Shown: positions 11,707-22,140 of the stretch, in pieces
Layout: every line of letters starts with the position of its first letter
How positions within the stretch are numbered: the stretch's first letter is position 1
Source of the DNA: an uncultured Gammaproteobacteria bacterium
GTDB lineage: Bacteria; Pseudomonadota; Gammaproteobacteria; Berkiellales; Berkiellaceae
Reading direction: 5' to 3'
Length of the DNA: 63,010 nucleotides
Assembly: GCA_902826485.1 (NCBI GenBank)
Contig: CADEEZ010000001.1
Span: 1 to 63,010, forward strand
Translations under genes and position numbers: made by a program
The notes under the pieces: model-generated
Databases searched by the model: none
Told to the model about the DNA's origin: nothing
What the model saw: only the letters and a program-made list of their open reading frames with translations

Positions 11707-13148
11707 GGTTGGATGCTCTTTTCATGGAGTGTATTTAGGGGTAAAGAGAGCGTAAAAGTAGCGCCTTTTCCTATTCCTTCACTTTCTAACTCGAGAGACC
11801 CTCCTAATTCTTTCGCAAATAATGCACTGGCATGCAATCCGTAACCGTGACCCCCTTCTTTTTTGGTAAATCCGAATGAAAATATTTTAATTTTATCTTT
11901 GGGGTCAATCCCTATGCCAGAATCAGAAATGAGAAGCTTAATTTTATTATTATCTTCTTTTCTGACCGTAATGGAGATTTTTTTGTTATTAGGATGTTCA
12001 TTAGAAAAAATAGCATCTTTTGCATTTTGAAGCAGGTTAACTAAAATTTGTAAAAGTTTTGATTTGTCAGTTTGAATGATATCATGGGCGTCATAAATCT
12101 TTTCTATTTGAATAATGTCGGTACCTAATTTGTGTGTACTCATCTTAAGCGCAGTATCAATGGTTTCTTTTAGTGATATCGTTTCAACAAGCGTTGATTT
12201 TCCGCTAATATTCTGTTGCATGTCGATTATTTCACGGATATGATTTAAATGAGTAACGAGATTTTTTATTTCAGCATGATTTTTAGATACTTCTTTGTTA
12301 AAATCTTCATATGCTGAGATTAAATAAGGAAGAATTAACTTCCCTTTTTCATCATTGAAGAGATATATATTTAGATTTTGTTGATTGTCTTTCATCATTT
12401 CTAATACAGTTAGAATTTTATTTACAATAGAGTGATCATAACTCTCGCATATAAGAGAGAGACCCACATTGGCACTGTTTAAAATATTACCCACATTATG
12501 AAGCATAGAGGTAGCGACATCAGCCATCCCTGCTTTTCTAGCTGAAGAAACAAGCTGCTGATTCAGTGAGGCAATGTTTTCTTCTGCCTGTTTTCTATTC
12601 GTAATATCCATTGCGATGCCGGTGATTTTTTTGATAATTTTATTGTCTTCTAAAACCGGGTAAAAGATAAGTTGATACCAGCGATAGGGATTATGGGGTG
12701 TTCTTAAGCGAAATTCGTTTTCAATTGAAACACTGTTATTTTTTGCATTTTTAAAATCACTTACAAAAGCCGCTTGATCTTCTTTGTGAACCATGGATAA
12801 AACTTGTTCAAAAGTAGGCGGAGGGGTATTTGATGGAATGCCAAATAAGGTATAAAATTCGTCTGAATAATACGTTCTATTGGTTTCTAATTCATAACTA
12901 AAATAACCAATTTTAGCAATTTGTTGGGCTTCTTTTAAACGATTGTTTGACACCATCATTTCATGTGCAGCGATTTCAGATGATCTTTCTAAAATATATT
13001 TATCTTGATCCGCTTCATGATAACTCGTATTGATGCTATTTAATAATGTTTTCCATTCTTCTATTTTCGTAGGCAAAATATCATTACTCAGCGATAGCCG
13101 CTGAAGTTGTCTTTCCAATGTTTTATGACTAGTAATGTTATTTTTCAT
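11703..13148 (-). CDS. PAS-domain sensor histidine kinase
   Basis: A 481-residue soluble kinase with no membrane segment. An N-terminal coiled coil precedes a PAS domain (about residues 80-185) ending in ITNRKQAEENIA. The phospho-acceptor region carries MLHNVGNILNS, the HNVGN type of dimerisation box, rather than the common HExxxP form. The ATPase domain shows the N box LVNLLQNAKDAI, the G1 box SDSGIGID, the F box FSFGFTKK and the G2 box GHGYGLHAS. It overlaps the FIST gene by 11 bases upstream and the GGDEF/EAL regulator by 4 bases downstream, so FIST ligand sensing is likely to feed this kinase. Confidence 0.92.
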   Translation of the reverse strand: MKNNITSHKTLERQLQRLSLSNDILPTKIEEWKTLLNSINTSYHEADQDKYILERSSEIAAHEMMVSNNRLKEAQQIAKIGYFSYELETNRTYYSDEFYTLFGIPSNTPPPTFEQVLSMVHKEDQAAFVSDFKNAKNNSVSIENEFRLRTPHNPYRWYQLIFYPVLEDNKIIKKITGIAMDITNRKQAEENIASLNQQLVSSARKAGMADVATSMLHNVGNILNSANVGLSLICESYDHSIVNKILTVLEMMKDNQQNLNIYLFNDEKGKLILPYLISAYEDFNKEVSKNHAEIKNLVTHLNHIREIIDMQQNISGKSTLVETISLKETIDTALKMSTHKLGTDIIQIEKIYDAHDIIQTDKSKLLQILVNLLQNAKDAIFSNEHPNNKKISITVRKEDNNKIKLLISDSGIGIDPKDKIKIFSFGFTKKEGGHGYGLHASALFAKELGGSLELESEGIGKGATFTLSLPLNTLHEKSIQP

Positions 13149-14289
13149 AAAAAGTAGTCAACGTCATCGTTTGGTTATGTAAATCACAATTACTCATCCC
13201 TTGCGGGCTGAGCTCTCCATAAGAATAAAAACCAACTTGTTTTGTGTGAGCGGGTAAGCGTTCAAGCATGGCCTCGGTTTCTTCTTCGGTGCGCTCACCT
13301 AATAATAGCCTTCTGCCTACGCAACTCACCGCAATAGAAAGGAGCGGTTTGGTTATACTTTCACTATCAACAAGTAAATTTGTTAAAGCAGCTTCCCCCG
13401 CATCTCCTGCACTCGAAATTAAATCATCAAACTTTGAACGCATTAACTGAGCAGAAAACCCCTCTGGAATATCGCCTGCAAAGGTTAAAGATTGTTCTTT
13501 TTCATCTATCGCAAGAATGGTTCTAACGACTTGTGAATCGGGTGTATTTTTTGGCCAAATAGCTAACGGAAACAATAAGCCAGTGGCAGGTAAGCCTTTT
13601 GCTAATTCCCCTAAATATTCTTTGTATAGAGCAAGGGCAGGGTGACCATCTAATTCATATAATACATTATTTTTAGATAGGGTAACGCGACGTTCAGGGC
13701 CAAACACATTCCAGCCTCCTTGGCTGCCATGCCCTACCTGAATAAAATCCCCATAAAATCCAACGGCTATTATTTGGTTTGATTCTAGTTCATTGCCATA
13801 TATCGTCCACGTTTTTTTAAAATCTTTGCCATCTGCGGCTAAACCGCCTGAAATCACAATATTTTTGTCAATGGTTTCATTTAACCCATTCGCTAATTCA
13901 GAGCCATTAATATTCAACCCATCTGATAAGATAAATATAGCTCGTAAATCTTTATCATTTAATTGATTAACGATGTCCACACCCACCTGATAAGACTGAT
14001 CCGGTGAGGCAATGGAATGTTTTATCGCTTTGATTCGAGTTTTCTCAAATTGAATGATGGCGATAGAAAGGGTTTGATCTAAAATATGAGGCCCAAATAC
14101 AACCCCTGCTGAAGAGCAGCCCACTATTTTAGAATTCGGGTATTTAACTTTTAATTCTTTAATGGGTTCGGGGGTAATTAAAAATTCTGGTGACGAAAAT
14201 ACCATTATAAGCGTTTGGGGTGAGTCTAAATCTGGAAAGGTGCTAGACCATCCATTTGCTTTGGTATAGTTAAGTGTTTCAACCTTCAA
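13138..14289 (-). CDS. FIST domain sensory protein
   Basis: FIST domains are proposed small-ligand (possibly amino acid) sensors in bacterial and eukaryotic signalling. The 383-residue product shows the FIST N domain (about 20-210) with VGCSSAGVVFG and LSDGLNINGSEL segments and AVGFYGDFIQVGHGSQGGW. The FIST C domain (about 210-365) ends in QVGFYSYGELSPQG. The start is TTG 14289, with an AGGGG ribosome binding site 8 bases upstream. It is the first gene of a three-gene operon with a kinase and a c-di-GMP regulator. I infer that it is the input of that pathway. Confidence 0.9.
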   Translation of the reverse strand: MKVETLNYTKANGWSSTFPDLDSPQTLIMVFSSPEFLITPEPIKELKVKYPNSKIVGCSSAGVVFGPHILDQTLSIAIIQFEKTRIKAIKHSIASPDQSYQVGVDIVNQLNDKDLRAIFILSDGLNINGSELANGLNETIDKNIVISGGLAADGKDFKKTWTIYGNELESNQIIAVGFYGDFIQVGHGSQGGWNVFGPERRVTLSKNNVLYELDGHPALALYKEYLGELAKGLPATGLLFPLAIWPKNTPDSQVVRTILAIDEKEQSLTFAGDIPEGFSAQLMRSKFDDLISSAGDAGEAALTNLLVDSESITKPLLSIAVSCVGRRLLLGERTEEETEAMLERLPAHTKQVGFYSYGELSPQGMSNCDLHNQTMTLTTFYEK

Positions 14290-14434
14290 TTTGACACCCC
14301 TGTTAATATAAATAGATAGACAAAAATCACAAATCCTAACAAGTAGGGTTTCGCCCGAAAAACTTTTTAAATTAGGTGTATTTTTATTCAGTGTTTCTGC
14401 TAAGATGTTTTTATTTTTTCATAAGGAGTCAAAA

Positions 14435-14779
14435 ATGCGTATTTTAACCATCAACGAATATACAAATGCTTCTGTGGCGGGCGGAATTTCTTCAGACAAT
14501 CGAATGATAATAACTGTAGCCGTAGGTTTGATAGGGGGTATTGCCGCGGGAACTGTTGCCAATGCAATTGGTCCGGCTTTTACCTTTATAGGCACCCCAC
14601 TGGGTGCAATAGGATTTGGTCTACTTTGTACGCCATTCGCACCTGGAGTAGGGACAGTTGTTTGTGGATTTTTCGGAGGTCTGGGTAGTTATTATGTGAG
14701 CTCAACTTTTGCGACAACGGCGGCTTTTGTTGCAGGTGCGGCAGGTTCTGTTTTGCTTCTTAATATGAAAATGAGATAA
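14435..14779 (+). CDS. Putative class II microcin/bacteriocin with double-glycine leader
   Basis: The 114-residue product begins MRILTINEYTNASVAGG, which matches the double-glycine leader of class II microcins (microcin V leader: MRTLTLNELDSVSGG). Cleavage after GG would give a mature peptide of about 97 residues, Gly/Ala-rich and strongly hydrophobic, with two membrane-length segments and two cysteines. The start at 14435 is chosen over the ATG at 14405 because AAGGAGT lies just upstream of it and because the leader then begins exactly at Met. The gene stands alone between a divergent FIST gene and the convergent gatB, with no export ATPase or immunity gene recognisable next to it. An alternative is a small membrane protein with a coincidental leader. 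Confidence 0.65.
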   Translation: MRILTINEYTNASVAGGISSDNRMIITVAVGLIGGIAAGTVANAIGPAFTFIGTPLGAIGFGLLCTPFAPGVGTVVCGFFGGLGSYYVSSTFATTAAFVAGAAGSVLLLNMKMR

Positions 14780-14797
14780 AAAATATCTCTTTCTTCC

Positions 14798-14822
14798 CCC
14801 TCCCTCGCTACGCGGGGGAGGG
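14798..14822. repeat. GC-rich hairpin repeat between microcin-like gene and gatB
   Basis: An 11-bp stem with a TAC loop (CCCTCCCTCGC pairing GCGGGGGAGGG, one G-T pair) lies between the converging genes. Poly-pyrimidine precedes it and a G-rich GGTTGGGGTGGGGG tail follows. It has no T-run, so it looks more like a dispersed REP-type element than a plain intrinsic terminator, although it may stop both transcripts. Confidence 0.6.
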
Positions 14823-14849
14823 TTGGGGTGGGGGCTACTGCCGGGTGTA

Positions 14850-16334
14850 TTAACCCTGCTTTATTTTAGCCATTAAAATATCGTTCACTTGCTGCGGATT
14901 CGCCTGACCTTTAGATAATTTCATCACTTGGCCCACAAAAAAGCCAAATAATTTATCTTTGCCAGATTGTAATTCTTTAAACTGGTCAAGATTATTTGCA
15001 ATCACATCGTCGACGATTTTTTCAATGGCACCCGTATCGGTGACTTGTTTTAGGCCTTTGGCTTGAATAATCTCATCGGCAGATTGCGTGCCTTTGCTTG
15101 CCCACATATGCTCGAAAACGACTTTGGCAATTTTGCCCGAAATCGTATTGTCCACGATGCGATCTACAAGTTCAGCAAATGCTTTAGGCGAGAGCAAAGA
15201 TTGCGTAATATCTAAATTTTCTTTATTTAGGACAGCACTTAATTCACCCATTACCCAATTGGCCATTAGCTTAGGTTCAGGTTTGCTCATTAACTTGAGC
15301 GCCTGCTCGAAATAATCTGCAATGGCTTTTTCAGCGGTTAAGGTTTGTGCATCATAGGGTGTGAGGCCATATTGTGTGGCAAAACGTTCACATTTGGCAT
15401 CGGGTAATTCAGGCATAATCGCCTTGATACGTTCTATGTGTTCAGGCGTAATCATGACGGGTAATAAATCGGGATCGGGGAAATAGCGGTAATCGTTCGC
15501 TTCTTCTTTGTCTCTCATGGGGCGCGTTTCTTGCTTCACCGGATCAAACAATCGCGTTTGTTGGCGTACAGTACCACCCGATTCGATGAGTTGAATTTGT
15601 CTGCTTACTTCATGATTAATTGCTTGTTCAACAAATTTAAAAGAGTTAACGTTTTTGGTTTCAGTACGAGTGCCCAATTTGTCGCTGCCTTTGGGTCTGA
15701 CAGACACGTTGGCATCACATCTAAATGAGCCTTCTTGCATGTTGCCGTCACAAATACCCAAATAACAAACTAAAGCATGTAATTTTTTCAAATAGGCGAT
15801 GGCTTCTTTAGCAGAGCGAATGTCAGGTTCCGATACTATTTCTAATAAGGGCGTGCCCGCTCGGTTTAAGTCGATACCCGATAAGTTGTGAAAATTTTCA
15901 TGTAAAGATTTTCCCGCATCTTCTTCTAAGTGCGCGCGAGTAATACCGATACGTTTTTTAACCAATTTGTCTTCGCTGTCTTTAAATTCGACATCTAAAA
16001 ACCCCTTACCAATCGTGGGTTTATCATATTGGCTGATTTGATAGCCTTTGGGTAAATCAGGGTAAAAATAATTTTTACGAGAAAAAACAGAAAGCGGAGA
16101 AATTTCTGAACTGGTGCTTAAGCCAAATTTAATGGCCATATTTAAGGCTTCTTTGTTTAATACGGGCAACGTGCCAGGTAAACCTAAGTCTAAAGCACAC
16201 GCTTGGCTGTTGGGTTCGGCACCAAAGCGCGTTGAGCAACCCGAAAATATTTTAGAGTGGGTTAATAATTGAACATGAACTTCTAGGCCAATGACGGTTT
16301 CCCATTCGGTATCAGTATGTAAATTAGCTGTCAT
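14850..16334 (-). CDS. gatB: Asp/Glu-tRNA(Asn/Gln) amidotransferase subunit B
   Basis: GatB binds and activates mischarged Glu-tRNA(Gln) or Asp-tRNA(Asn) within GatCAB. The 494-residue protein has [13 protein letters not shown] at the N-terminus, the [16 protein letters not shown] segment near 90, the [14 protein letters not shown] block near 200, and the C-terminal YqeY-like tail domain. It is downstream of gatA by 20 bases. Presence of the full gatCAB operon implies that at least one of glutaminyl- or asparaginyl-tRNA is made by transamidation. Confidence 0.97.
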   Translation of the reverse strand: MTANLHTDTEWETVIGLEVHVQLLTHSKIFSGCSTRFGAEPNSQACALDLGLPGTLPVLNKEALNMAIKFGLSTSSEISPLSVFSRKNYFYPDLPKGYQISQYDKPTIGKGFLDVEFKDSEDKLVKKRIGITRAHLEEDAGKSLHENFHNLSGIDLNRAGTPLLEIVSEPDIRSAKEAIAYLKKLHALVCYLGICDGNMQEGSFRCDANVSVRPKGSDKLGTRTETKNVNSFKFVEQAINHEVSRQIQLIESGGTVRQQTRLFDPVKQETRPMRDKEEANDYRYFPDPDLLPVMITPEHIERIKAIMPELPDAKCERFATQYGLTPYDAQTLTAEKAIADYFEQALKLMSKPEPKLMANWVMGELSAVLNKENLDITQSLLSPKAFAELVDRIVDNTISGKIAKVVFEHMWASKGTQSADEIIQAKGLKQVTDTGAIEKIVDDVIANNLDQFKELQSGKDKLFGFFVGQVMKLSKGQANPQQVNDILMAKIKQG

Positions 16335-16354
16335 GATTCTCTCGCTTATTCAAA

Positions 16355-17809
16355 TTATTCAAAACCAATCGGTGTTTTTTGGTGATGATCGGAGTGCAGC
16401 TGAAATTGATGGCCCGCATTTAATAATTGGGGTTCACTAAAGTGATTACCAATTAATTGCACACCCACGGGCATATTTTCAACAAATCCTGCTGGTAAGC
16501 TAATGGCTGCAAGCCCAGCCAAATTCACTGCAATGGTGTAAATATCTTGTAGATACATCCCCAATGGATCGGTTGATTTTGCCCCTAATTTAAAAGCAGT
16601 GGTGGGGGCAGTGGGGCTTAAAATTAAATCGACTTCTTTAAAAGCTAAAGCAAAATCATGTGCAATTTTTTCACGGAGCTTTTGGGCTTTTAAATAATAG
16701 GCATCGTAATAACCAGAGGATAGGGCGTAAGTGCCGATCATAATGCGTCGTTTGACTTCAGAACCAAAGCCTTCTGCTCGAGTCAATTTATATAATTCTT
16801 CTAAATTTGTTGCTTTTGTCGAACGGTGACCAAAACGCACACCATCATAACGAGATAAATTAGAAGAACATTCCGCTGGCGCAACGACATAATATACAGG
16901 CACCGAATGTGATAAATTCGGTAAGCTGATTTCTTTAAAATTCACCCCAAGGTTTTTAAATACGCCAATGGCTTCGTCAATAATTTTAGCCACATGAGGA
17001 TCTAAACCCGCTTGAAAAAATTCTTTAGGTAAACCAAAGGTTTTGCCTTTTAAGGGATGGGTTAATTCTGCATTGAAATTAGGCAGCGGTTTTTCGATGC
17101 TGGTTGAATCCAGCGGATCAAAACCCGCCATAGATTGAAGCAATAAACCACAATCTTCCGCTGTTTGGGCCATTGGGCCTGCTTGATCTAGGCTAGAGGC
17201 GAAAGCAATCATGCCATAACGAGAAACCAAACCATAAGTGGGTTTCAAGCCTGTAATACCACATAACGCAGCAGGTTGCCTGATAGAGCCACCGGTATCC
17301 GTGCCGGTTGCACCGGGAACCAATTTTGCGGCAACCGCAGCAGCAGAACCGCCAGAAGAACCGCCTGGCACGGTTTGAATATTCCAAGGATTTTTTACTG
17401 GGCCGTAAAATGAGGTTTCGTTAGAAGACCCCATCGCAAATTCATCCATATTAGTTTTGCCGAGCGATATAACGCCGGCTTGATTCATATTTTTGACGAC
17501 AGTAGCATCATAAGGGGCAATAAAATTGTCGAGCATTTTTGAGCCACAAGTGGTTTTAATGCCATCAGTGCAAAAAATATCTTTTTGAGCAACGGGTACA
17601 CCTAATAGCAAAGCATTGCTGCCTTTTGCTCTTAGTGCGTCGGCTTCAGCGGCTTTTTTTAAGGCAATGTCAGGCGTAAGGGTAATAAAGGTGTTGAGTT
17701 GGGGATCGAATTTTTTGATTCGGTCTAAATAATGGCTAACAATTTCTTGACTGGAAAATTCTTTTTGATTTAGCCCGTCAACAATTTTACGTAGGGTAAG
17801 TTGGTGCAT
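16355..17809 (-). CDS. gatA: Asp/Glu-tRNA(Asn/Gln) amidotransferase subunit A
   Basis: This is the amidase subunit that releases ammonia from glutamine for tRNA-dependent amidation. The 484-residue protein carries the amidase-signature Ser-cisSer-Lys triad: K76 in VAQKDIF, the cis-Ser near 151 in [13 protein letters not shown], and the nucleophile S175 in [11 protein letters not shown]. It lies 23 bases after gatC and 20 before gatB, as one operon. Confidence 0.97.
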   Translation of the reverse strand: MHQLTLRKIVDGLNQKEFSSQEIVSHYLDRIKKFDPQLNTFITLTPDIALKKAAEADALRAKGSNALLLGVPVAQKDIFCTDGIKTTCGSKMLDNFIAPYDATVVKNMNQAGVISLGKTNMDEFAMGSSNETSFYGPVKNPWNIQTVPGGSSGGSAAAVAAKLVPGATGTDTGGSIRQPAALCGITGLKPTYGLVSRYGMIAFASSLDQAGPMAQTAEDCGLLLQSMAGFDPLDSTSIEKPLPNFNAELTHPLKGKTFGLPKEFFQAGLDPHVAKIIDEAIGVFKNLGVNFKEISLPNLSHSVPVYYVVAPAECSSNLSRYDGVRFGHRSTKATNLEELYKLTRAEGFGSEVKRRIMIGTYALSSGYYDAYYLKAQKLREKIAHDFALAFKEVDLILSPTAPTTAFKLGAKSTDPLGMYLQDIYTIAVNLAGLAAISLPAGFVENMPVGVQLIGNHFSEPQLLNAGHQFQLHSDHHQKTPIGFE

Positions 17810-17832
17810 AATTTTTCTCTGTACTCAAAAAG

Positions 17833-18129
17833 TTATTTTTCGGTCATAACAAGGGGGACTAAATAAAGCCCGGCTTCATGATTCGCAGAAAGGGCTTGAA
17901 GTTTATCTCTATCGACGATTTCAGTGACCGCATCTTCTCGAAGTCGCTGAAGCATGTTTTCAAGAGGATGAGACATGGGCGCTATGTCGTCAGTATTTGC
18001 CTGACTGATTTGTTCAACAAAATTAAGAATGGTAGAAAGATGCTGAGCGTAGGCTGAAATTTCATTTTCTTCAATATGTAATCTAGCTAAATGCGCTATT
18101 TTCTTTACTTCATCAGCTGACAAAGACAT
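17833..18129 (-). CDS. gatC: Asp/Glu-tRNA(Asn/Gln) amidotransferase subunit C
   Basis: The 98-residue GatC stabilises the GatA-GatB interface. It has the family N-terminus (VKKIAHLARLHIEENE), the central LSTILNFVEQI helix and the late DIAPMSHPLE motif. It is first in gatCAB and divergent from mreB across about 130 bases that must carry both promoters. Confidence 0.95.
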   Translation of the reverse strand: MSLSADEVKKIAHLARLHIEENEISAYAQHLSTILNFVEQISQANTDDIAPMSHPLENMLQRLREDAVTEIVDRDKLQALSANHEAGLYLVPLVMTEK

Positions 18130-18243
18130 GGCTTTCTCCCCATAATTATTTGGCTGAATACTGTATCACATTGAGCGCCTTGCCCAAAACACAAGATGTT
18201 GTAATACTGTTGCTGTTATACTTATTTTAAGTAAATTTGGTAA

Positions 18244-19302
<1,059 letters not shown>

Positions 19303-19327
19303 TGCAAGTTAGAGCAAGGGGGCTCAT

Positions 19328-20152
19328 ATTCCATTTATTTATTTACCTAAAAGTGCAGGGGGGCTAAAATTAGTCATACTTTGTCTAGCTTCCTGGCTTT
19401 TAATTTATTCTCAACATAGTCAACCCACTTTTTCTTCTTTTAGAGAAAGAATTAGCTGGGTTGCGGCCCCCTTTTATTTTTTGGCAGCGCTGCCAGGCGA
19501 ATTTGCAGAAAACAGCCAGCTATTTTTTTCATCTAAACAAAGTTTAATGAATGAATCGGAAAACTTAAAAACCGAAAATCTCCAACTCAAAGCCAAGCTG
19601 CAAAAATTTCAAGCGTTACAAAATGAAAACCACGAATTAAGAAAGTTATTAGGAACAACCCCTTCTTTTTCTGAAAAAACACAAGTTGCTCGACTATTAG
19701 ATGTAGATGTGAACCCTTTTTCACATCGGGTGATAATTAATCGCGGAAAAAATCACGGCGTTTACAAAGGACAGCCAGTTGTGGATGCCACAGGCGTAAT
19801 GGGGATGGTCATCGATCCGCTCGATGATTCAAGTCAAGTGCTTCTGATTACAGATGCTAAACATGCTATTCCTGTGCTTAATTTAAGAAATGGGTTAAGA
19901 AGTATTGTGAAAGGGACGGGTGAAGCGTCTAAAATGCAGCTGTTACATGTGACCGATACCCAAGATTTTAAAGTAGGGGATAGGCTTGTTACGTCTGGTT
20001 TGGGAGGCCAATTCCCCTCTGGTTATCCTGTTGGCTATATTGTTTCTATAAAATTTGACCCCGGAAAACCTTTTGGTCATATTATTATTAGACCTTCGGC
20101 GGAGTTAAATGCCTCGAGGCAAGTCTTGTTAATCTGGCCGGTGGAGCAATAG
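19328..20152 (+). CDS. mreC: Rod shape-determining protein MreC, probable ATT start
   Basis: Bitopic inner-membrane protein that links MreB filaments to the periplasmic wall machinery. The membrane segment (LKLVILCLASWLLIY) and the conserved lead-in to the coiled coil (WVAAPFYFLAAL) lie upstream of the first standard start, a TTG at 19481. The frame is open back to a TAG at 19310, with no ATG, GTG, TTG or CTG before 19481. ATT 19328 follows an AAGGGGG ribosome binding site by 5-6 bases and gives an N-terminus aligning residue for residue with E. coli MKPIFSRGPS. The product is then 274 residues: membrane helix, coiled coil (about 65-110) and beta domains with VTSGLGGQFPSGYPVG. It lacks the proline-rich tail of E. 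coli MreC. Confidence 0.88.
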   Translation: MPFIYLPKSAGGLKLVILCLASWLLIYSQHSQPTFSSFRERISWVAAPFYFLAALPGEFAENSQLFFSSKQSLMNESENLKTENLQLKAKLQKFQALQNENHELRKLLGTTPSFSEKTQVARLLDVDVNPFSHRVIINRGKNHGVYKGQPVVDATGVMGMVIDPLDDSSQVLLITDAKHAIPVLNLRNGLRSIVKGTGEASKMQLLHVTDTQDFKVGDRLVTSGLGGQFPSGYPVGYIVSIKFDPGKPFGHIIIRPSAELNASRQVLLIWPVEQ

Positions 20153-20154
20153 AG

Positions 20155-20664
20155 ATGAGAGCACATCGGAACAAAAGGTTGTTGGAAAGCGCTTACTTAA
20201 TTTTATGCTTAATCACAGCAAGTTTGTTAACAGTCTTACCATTACCCTTCTATATGAAAGAATTGAAGCCTTTGTGGTTACCCATGGTATTGCTTTTATG
20301 GGTCATTTATTTTCCCGGATTTATTGGGGTAGGCGTAGCGTGGTTACTCGGGTTATGGGCTGATATTTTATTGGGGACCCTGCTCGGTGTTCATGCAATG
20401 GCTTTTGCCCTAGTTTGCTATGTGGCCTTTTTATTTCAAAGACGTTTATCGATGCTTTCTTTGTTTCAACAAGCCTTAATTGTCTTTTTAATGCTGGAAA
20501 TGGTTTTGCTGGTTTTATTTTGGATTCAGTATGGAATAGGCTTTCCGCCCGTTCGGTTAAGTTATTGGTTAAGCGGCTTATCGACAATTTTTATTTGGTT
20601 AATCTTATCTAGGTGGGTTCAACAAAAAGTAGCCATATCCAAAATATTATCAATGAGTAGGTAG
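20155..20664 (+). CDS. mreD: Rod shape-determining protein MreD
   Basis: A 169-residue polytopic protein with five or six membrane segments. It carries the GLWADILLGTLLGVHAMAF motif near residues 65-85 typical of MreD. It works with MreC and MreB in the elongation complex. It starts 2 bases after the mreC stop and ends directly before rng. In E. coli and Pseudomonas a maf gene follows mreD; here it is absent. Confidence 0.93.
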   Translation: MRAHRNKRLLESAYLILCLITASLLTVLPLPFYMKELKPLWLPMVLLLWVIYFPGFIGVGVAWLLGLWADILLGTLLGVHAMAFALVCYVAFLFQRRLSMLSLFQQALIVFLMLEMVLLVLFWIQYGIGFPPVRLSYWLSGLSTIFIWLILSRWVQQKVAISKILSMSR

Positions 20665-20676
20665 TTGGGGACTCAC

Positions 20677-22140
20677 GTGTCATCTGAAGAAATTTTAATT
20701 AACGTCACGCCGCGCGAAACGAGAGTGGCGGTTATCGATCATGGTTTTTTACAAGAATGCCATATAGAGCGAACAAGTAAAAAAGGAAAAGTCGGTAATA
20801 TTTATCTGGGGAAAGTAGTTCGTGTGTTACCGGGCATGCAAGCCGCATTTATTGATATTGGATTAAATAAAGCGGTATTTTTACACGCATCAGATATACA
20901 CGATCCTACTTTGAATAACGACCCCATTTCAGAAAACAAAGAAATTAAATCTATTGAAAAACTCATTACCAATAATCAATTGATTTGTGTTCAAGTTTTT
21001 AAAGATGAAATTGGCACCAAAGGAGCGAGGGTCACCACACAATTATCTTTGCCTTCTCGCTATTTAGTGTATTTGCCTTATGATTCTGATATTGGTGTTT
21101 CTCTTAGAATAGAAGAAGAAGCCGAAAGGGATAGACTAAAAAAAATATTAGAATTGAATTCTGCTACAGGTTTTATTATCAGAACCGCCGCAGAAGGGGT
21201 TGAAGAAGCTGTTTTAATAGAAGAAAAAAAATATCTTGAAAAATTATGGCAAGAAGTTTCTTCAGATATTAAAAAAGCCAAATCGAGCCAATTAATTTAT
21301 GAAGATTATTCTTTAATGCTAAGAAGTATTCGTGATTTATCTGATGTGGATACCAAATCAATTAAAATTGATTCCCTTGAGGGGTTTAAAAAAGCACAAG
21401 AATTTGCACAAAAATTTGTTCCTGCATTAGCACCCAAAATAGAATTATATATGGGTAAGCGCGCCTTATTTGATTTATACCAAACAGAAGAAGAAATTCA
21501 AAAAGCGTTAGATAGAAAAGTATTGCTAAAATCGGGTGGTTATTTAGTGATAGACCAAACAGAAGCTTTAACGACGATTGATATTAATACGGGCGCCTTT
21601 GTGGGCACAAAAAACCTAGAAGAAACCCTATTTAAAACAAATCTAGAAGCGGCAAGCCAAATTGCCAGACAACTTAGGCTCAGAAATATCGGCGGCATTA
21701 TCATCATCGATTTTATTGACATGGAGAAAGAAGAACACAAAACACAAGTCATGAATGAACTTGAAAAATCGATGAGCGTGTCGGCCAGTAAATACAAAAT
21801 TGGCACTTTTTCACCGTTAGGGTTAGTAGAATTAAGCAGAAAACGAATAAGAGAAAGTTTAAAAGACCAGCTTTGTGAAGCGTGTCAAGTGTGCGCTGGT
21901 AAGGGATCGGTTAAATCCACCGAAACCATCTGTTTAGAAATATATAGAGAAATTATTAAAGCACACCAAGCTTTTTCAGCAAGTGGATATCTTGTTTTGT
22001 GCCATGAATCCATTGTCAACAGAATGCTAGAAGAAGAAACAGTACTCTTAGAATCTTTAGAAAATATGGTGGGTCGTCCTATTAAATTCCAGGCAGAGCA
22101 ACTTTACCAACAAGAAAATTATGATGTGGTATTAAGATGA
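20677..22140 (+). CDS. rng: Ribonuclease G
   Basis: Endoribonuclease for 16S rRNA 5' maturation and mRNA decay. With the GTG at 20677 the product is 487 residues (E. coli 489), and MSSEEILINVTPRETRVA aligns with E. coli MTAELLVNVTPSETRVA. The TTG at 20665 would add four residues and is less likely. It has the S1 RNA-binding domain (about 35-125) with VLPGMQAAFIDIG, the DNase I-like catalytic metal sites TIDINTGAFVG and IIIDFIDM, and the zinc-link cysteines CEACQVC. Its TGA overlaps the yhdP ATG by 4 bases. Confidence 0.96.
   Translation: MSSEEILINVTPRETRVAVIDHGFLQECHIERTSKKGKVGNIYLGKVVRVLPGMQAAFIDIGLNKAVFLHASDIHDPTLNNDPISENKEIKSIEKLITNNQLICVQVFKDEIGTKGARVTTQLSLPSRYLVYLPYDSDIGVSLRIEEEAERDRLKKILELNSATGFIIRTAAEGVEEAVLIEEKKYLEKLWQEVSSDIKKAKSSQLIYEDYSLMLRSIRDLSDVDTKSIKIDSLEGFKKAQEFAQKFVPALAPKIELYMGKRALFDLYQTEEEIQKALDRKVLLKSGGYLVIDQTEALTTIDINTGAFVGTKNLEETLFKTNLEAASQIARQLRLRNIGGIIIIDFIDMEKEEHKTQVMNELEKSMSVSASKYKIGTFSPLGLVELSRKRIRESLKDQLCEACQVCAGKGSVKSTETICLEIYREIIKAHQAFSASGYLVLCHESIVNRMLEEETVLLESLENMVGRPIKFQAEQLYQQENYDVVLR

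Noticed and set aside
19481..20152. mreC starting at TTG 19481
   Set aside because: This would remove the membrane helix and conserved lead-in that are clearly encoded upstream in the same frame.
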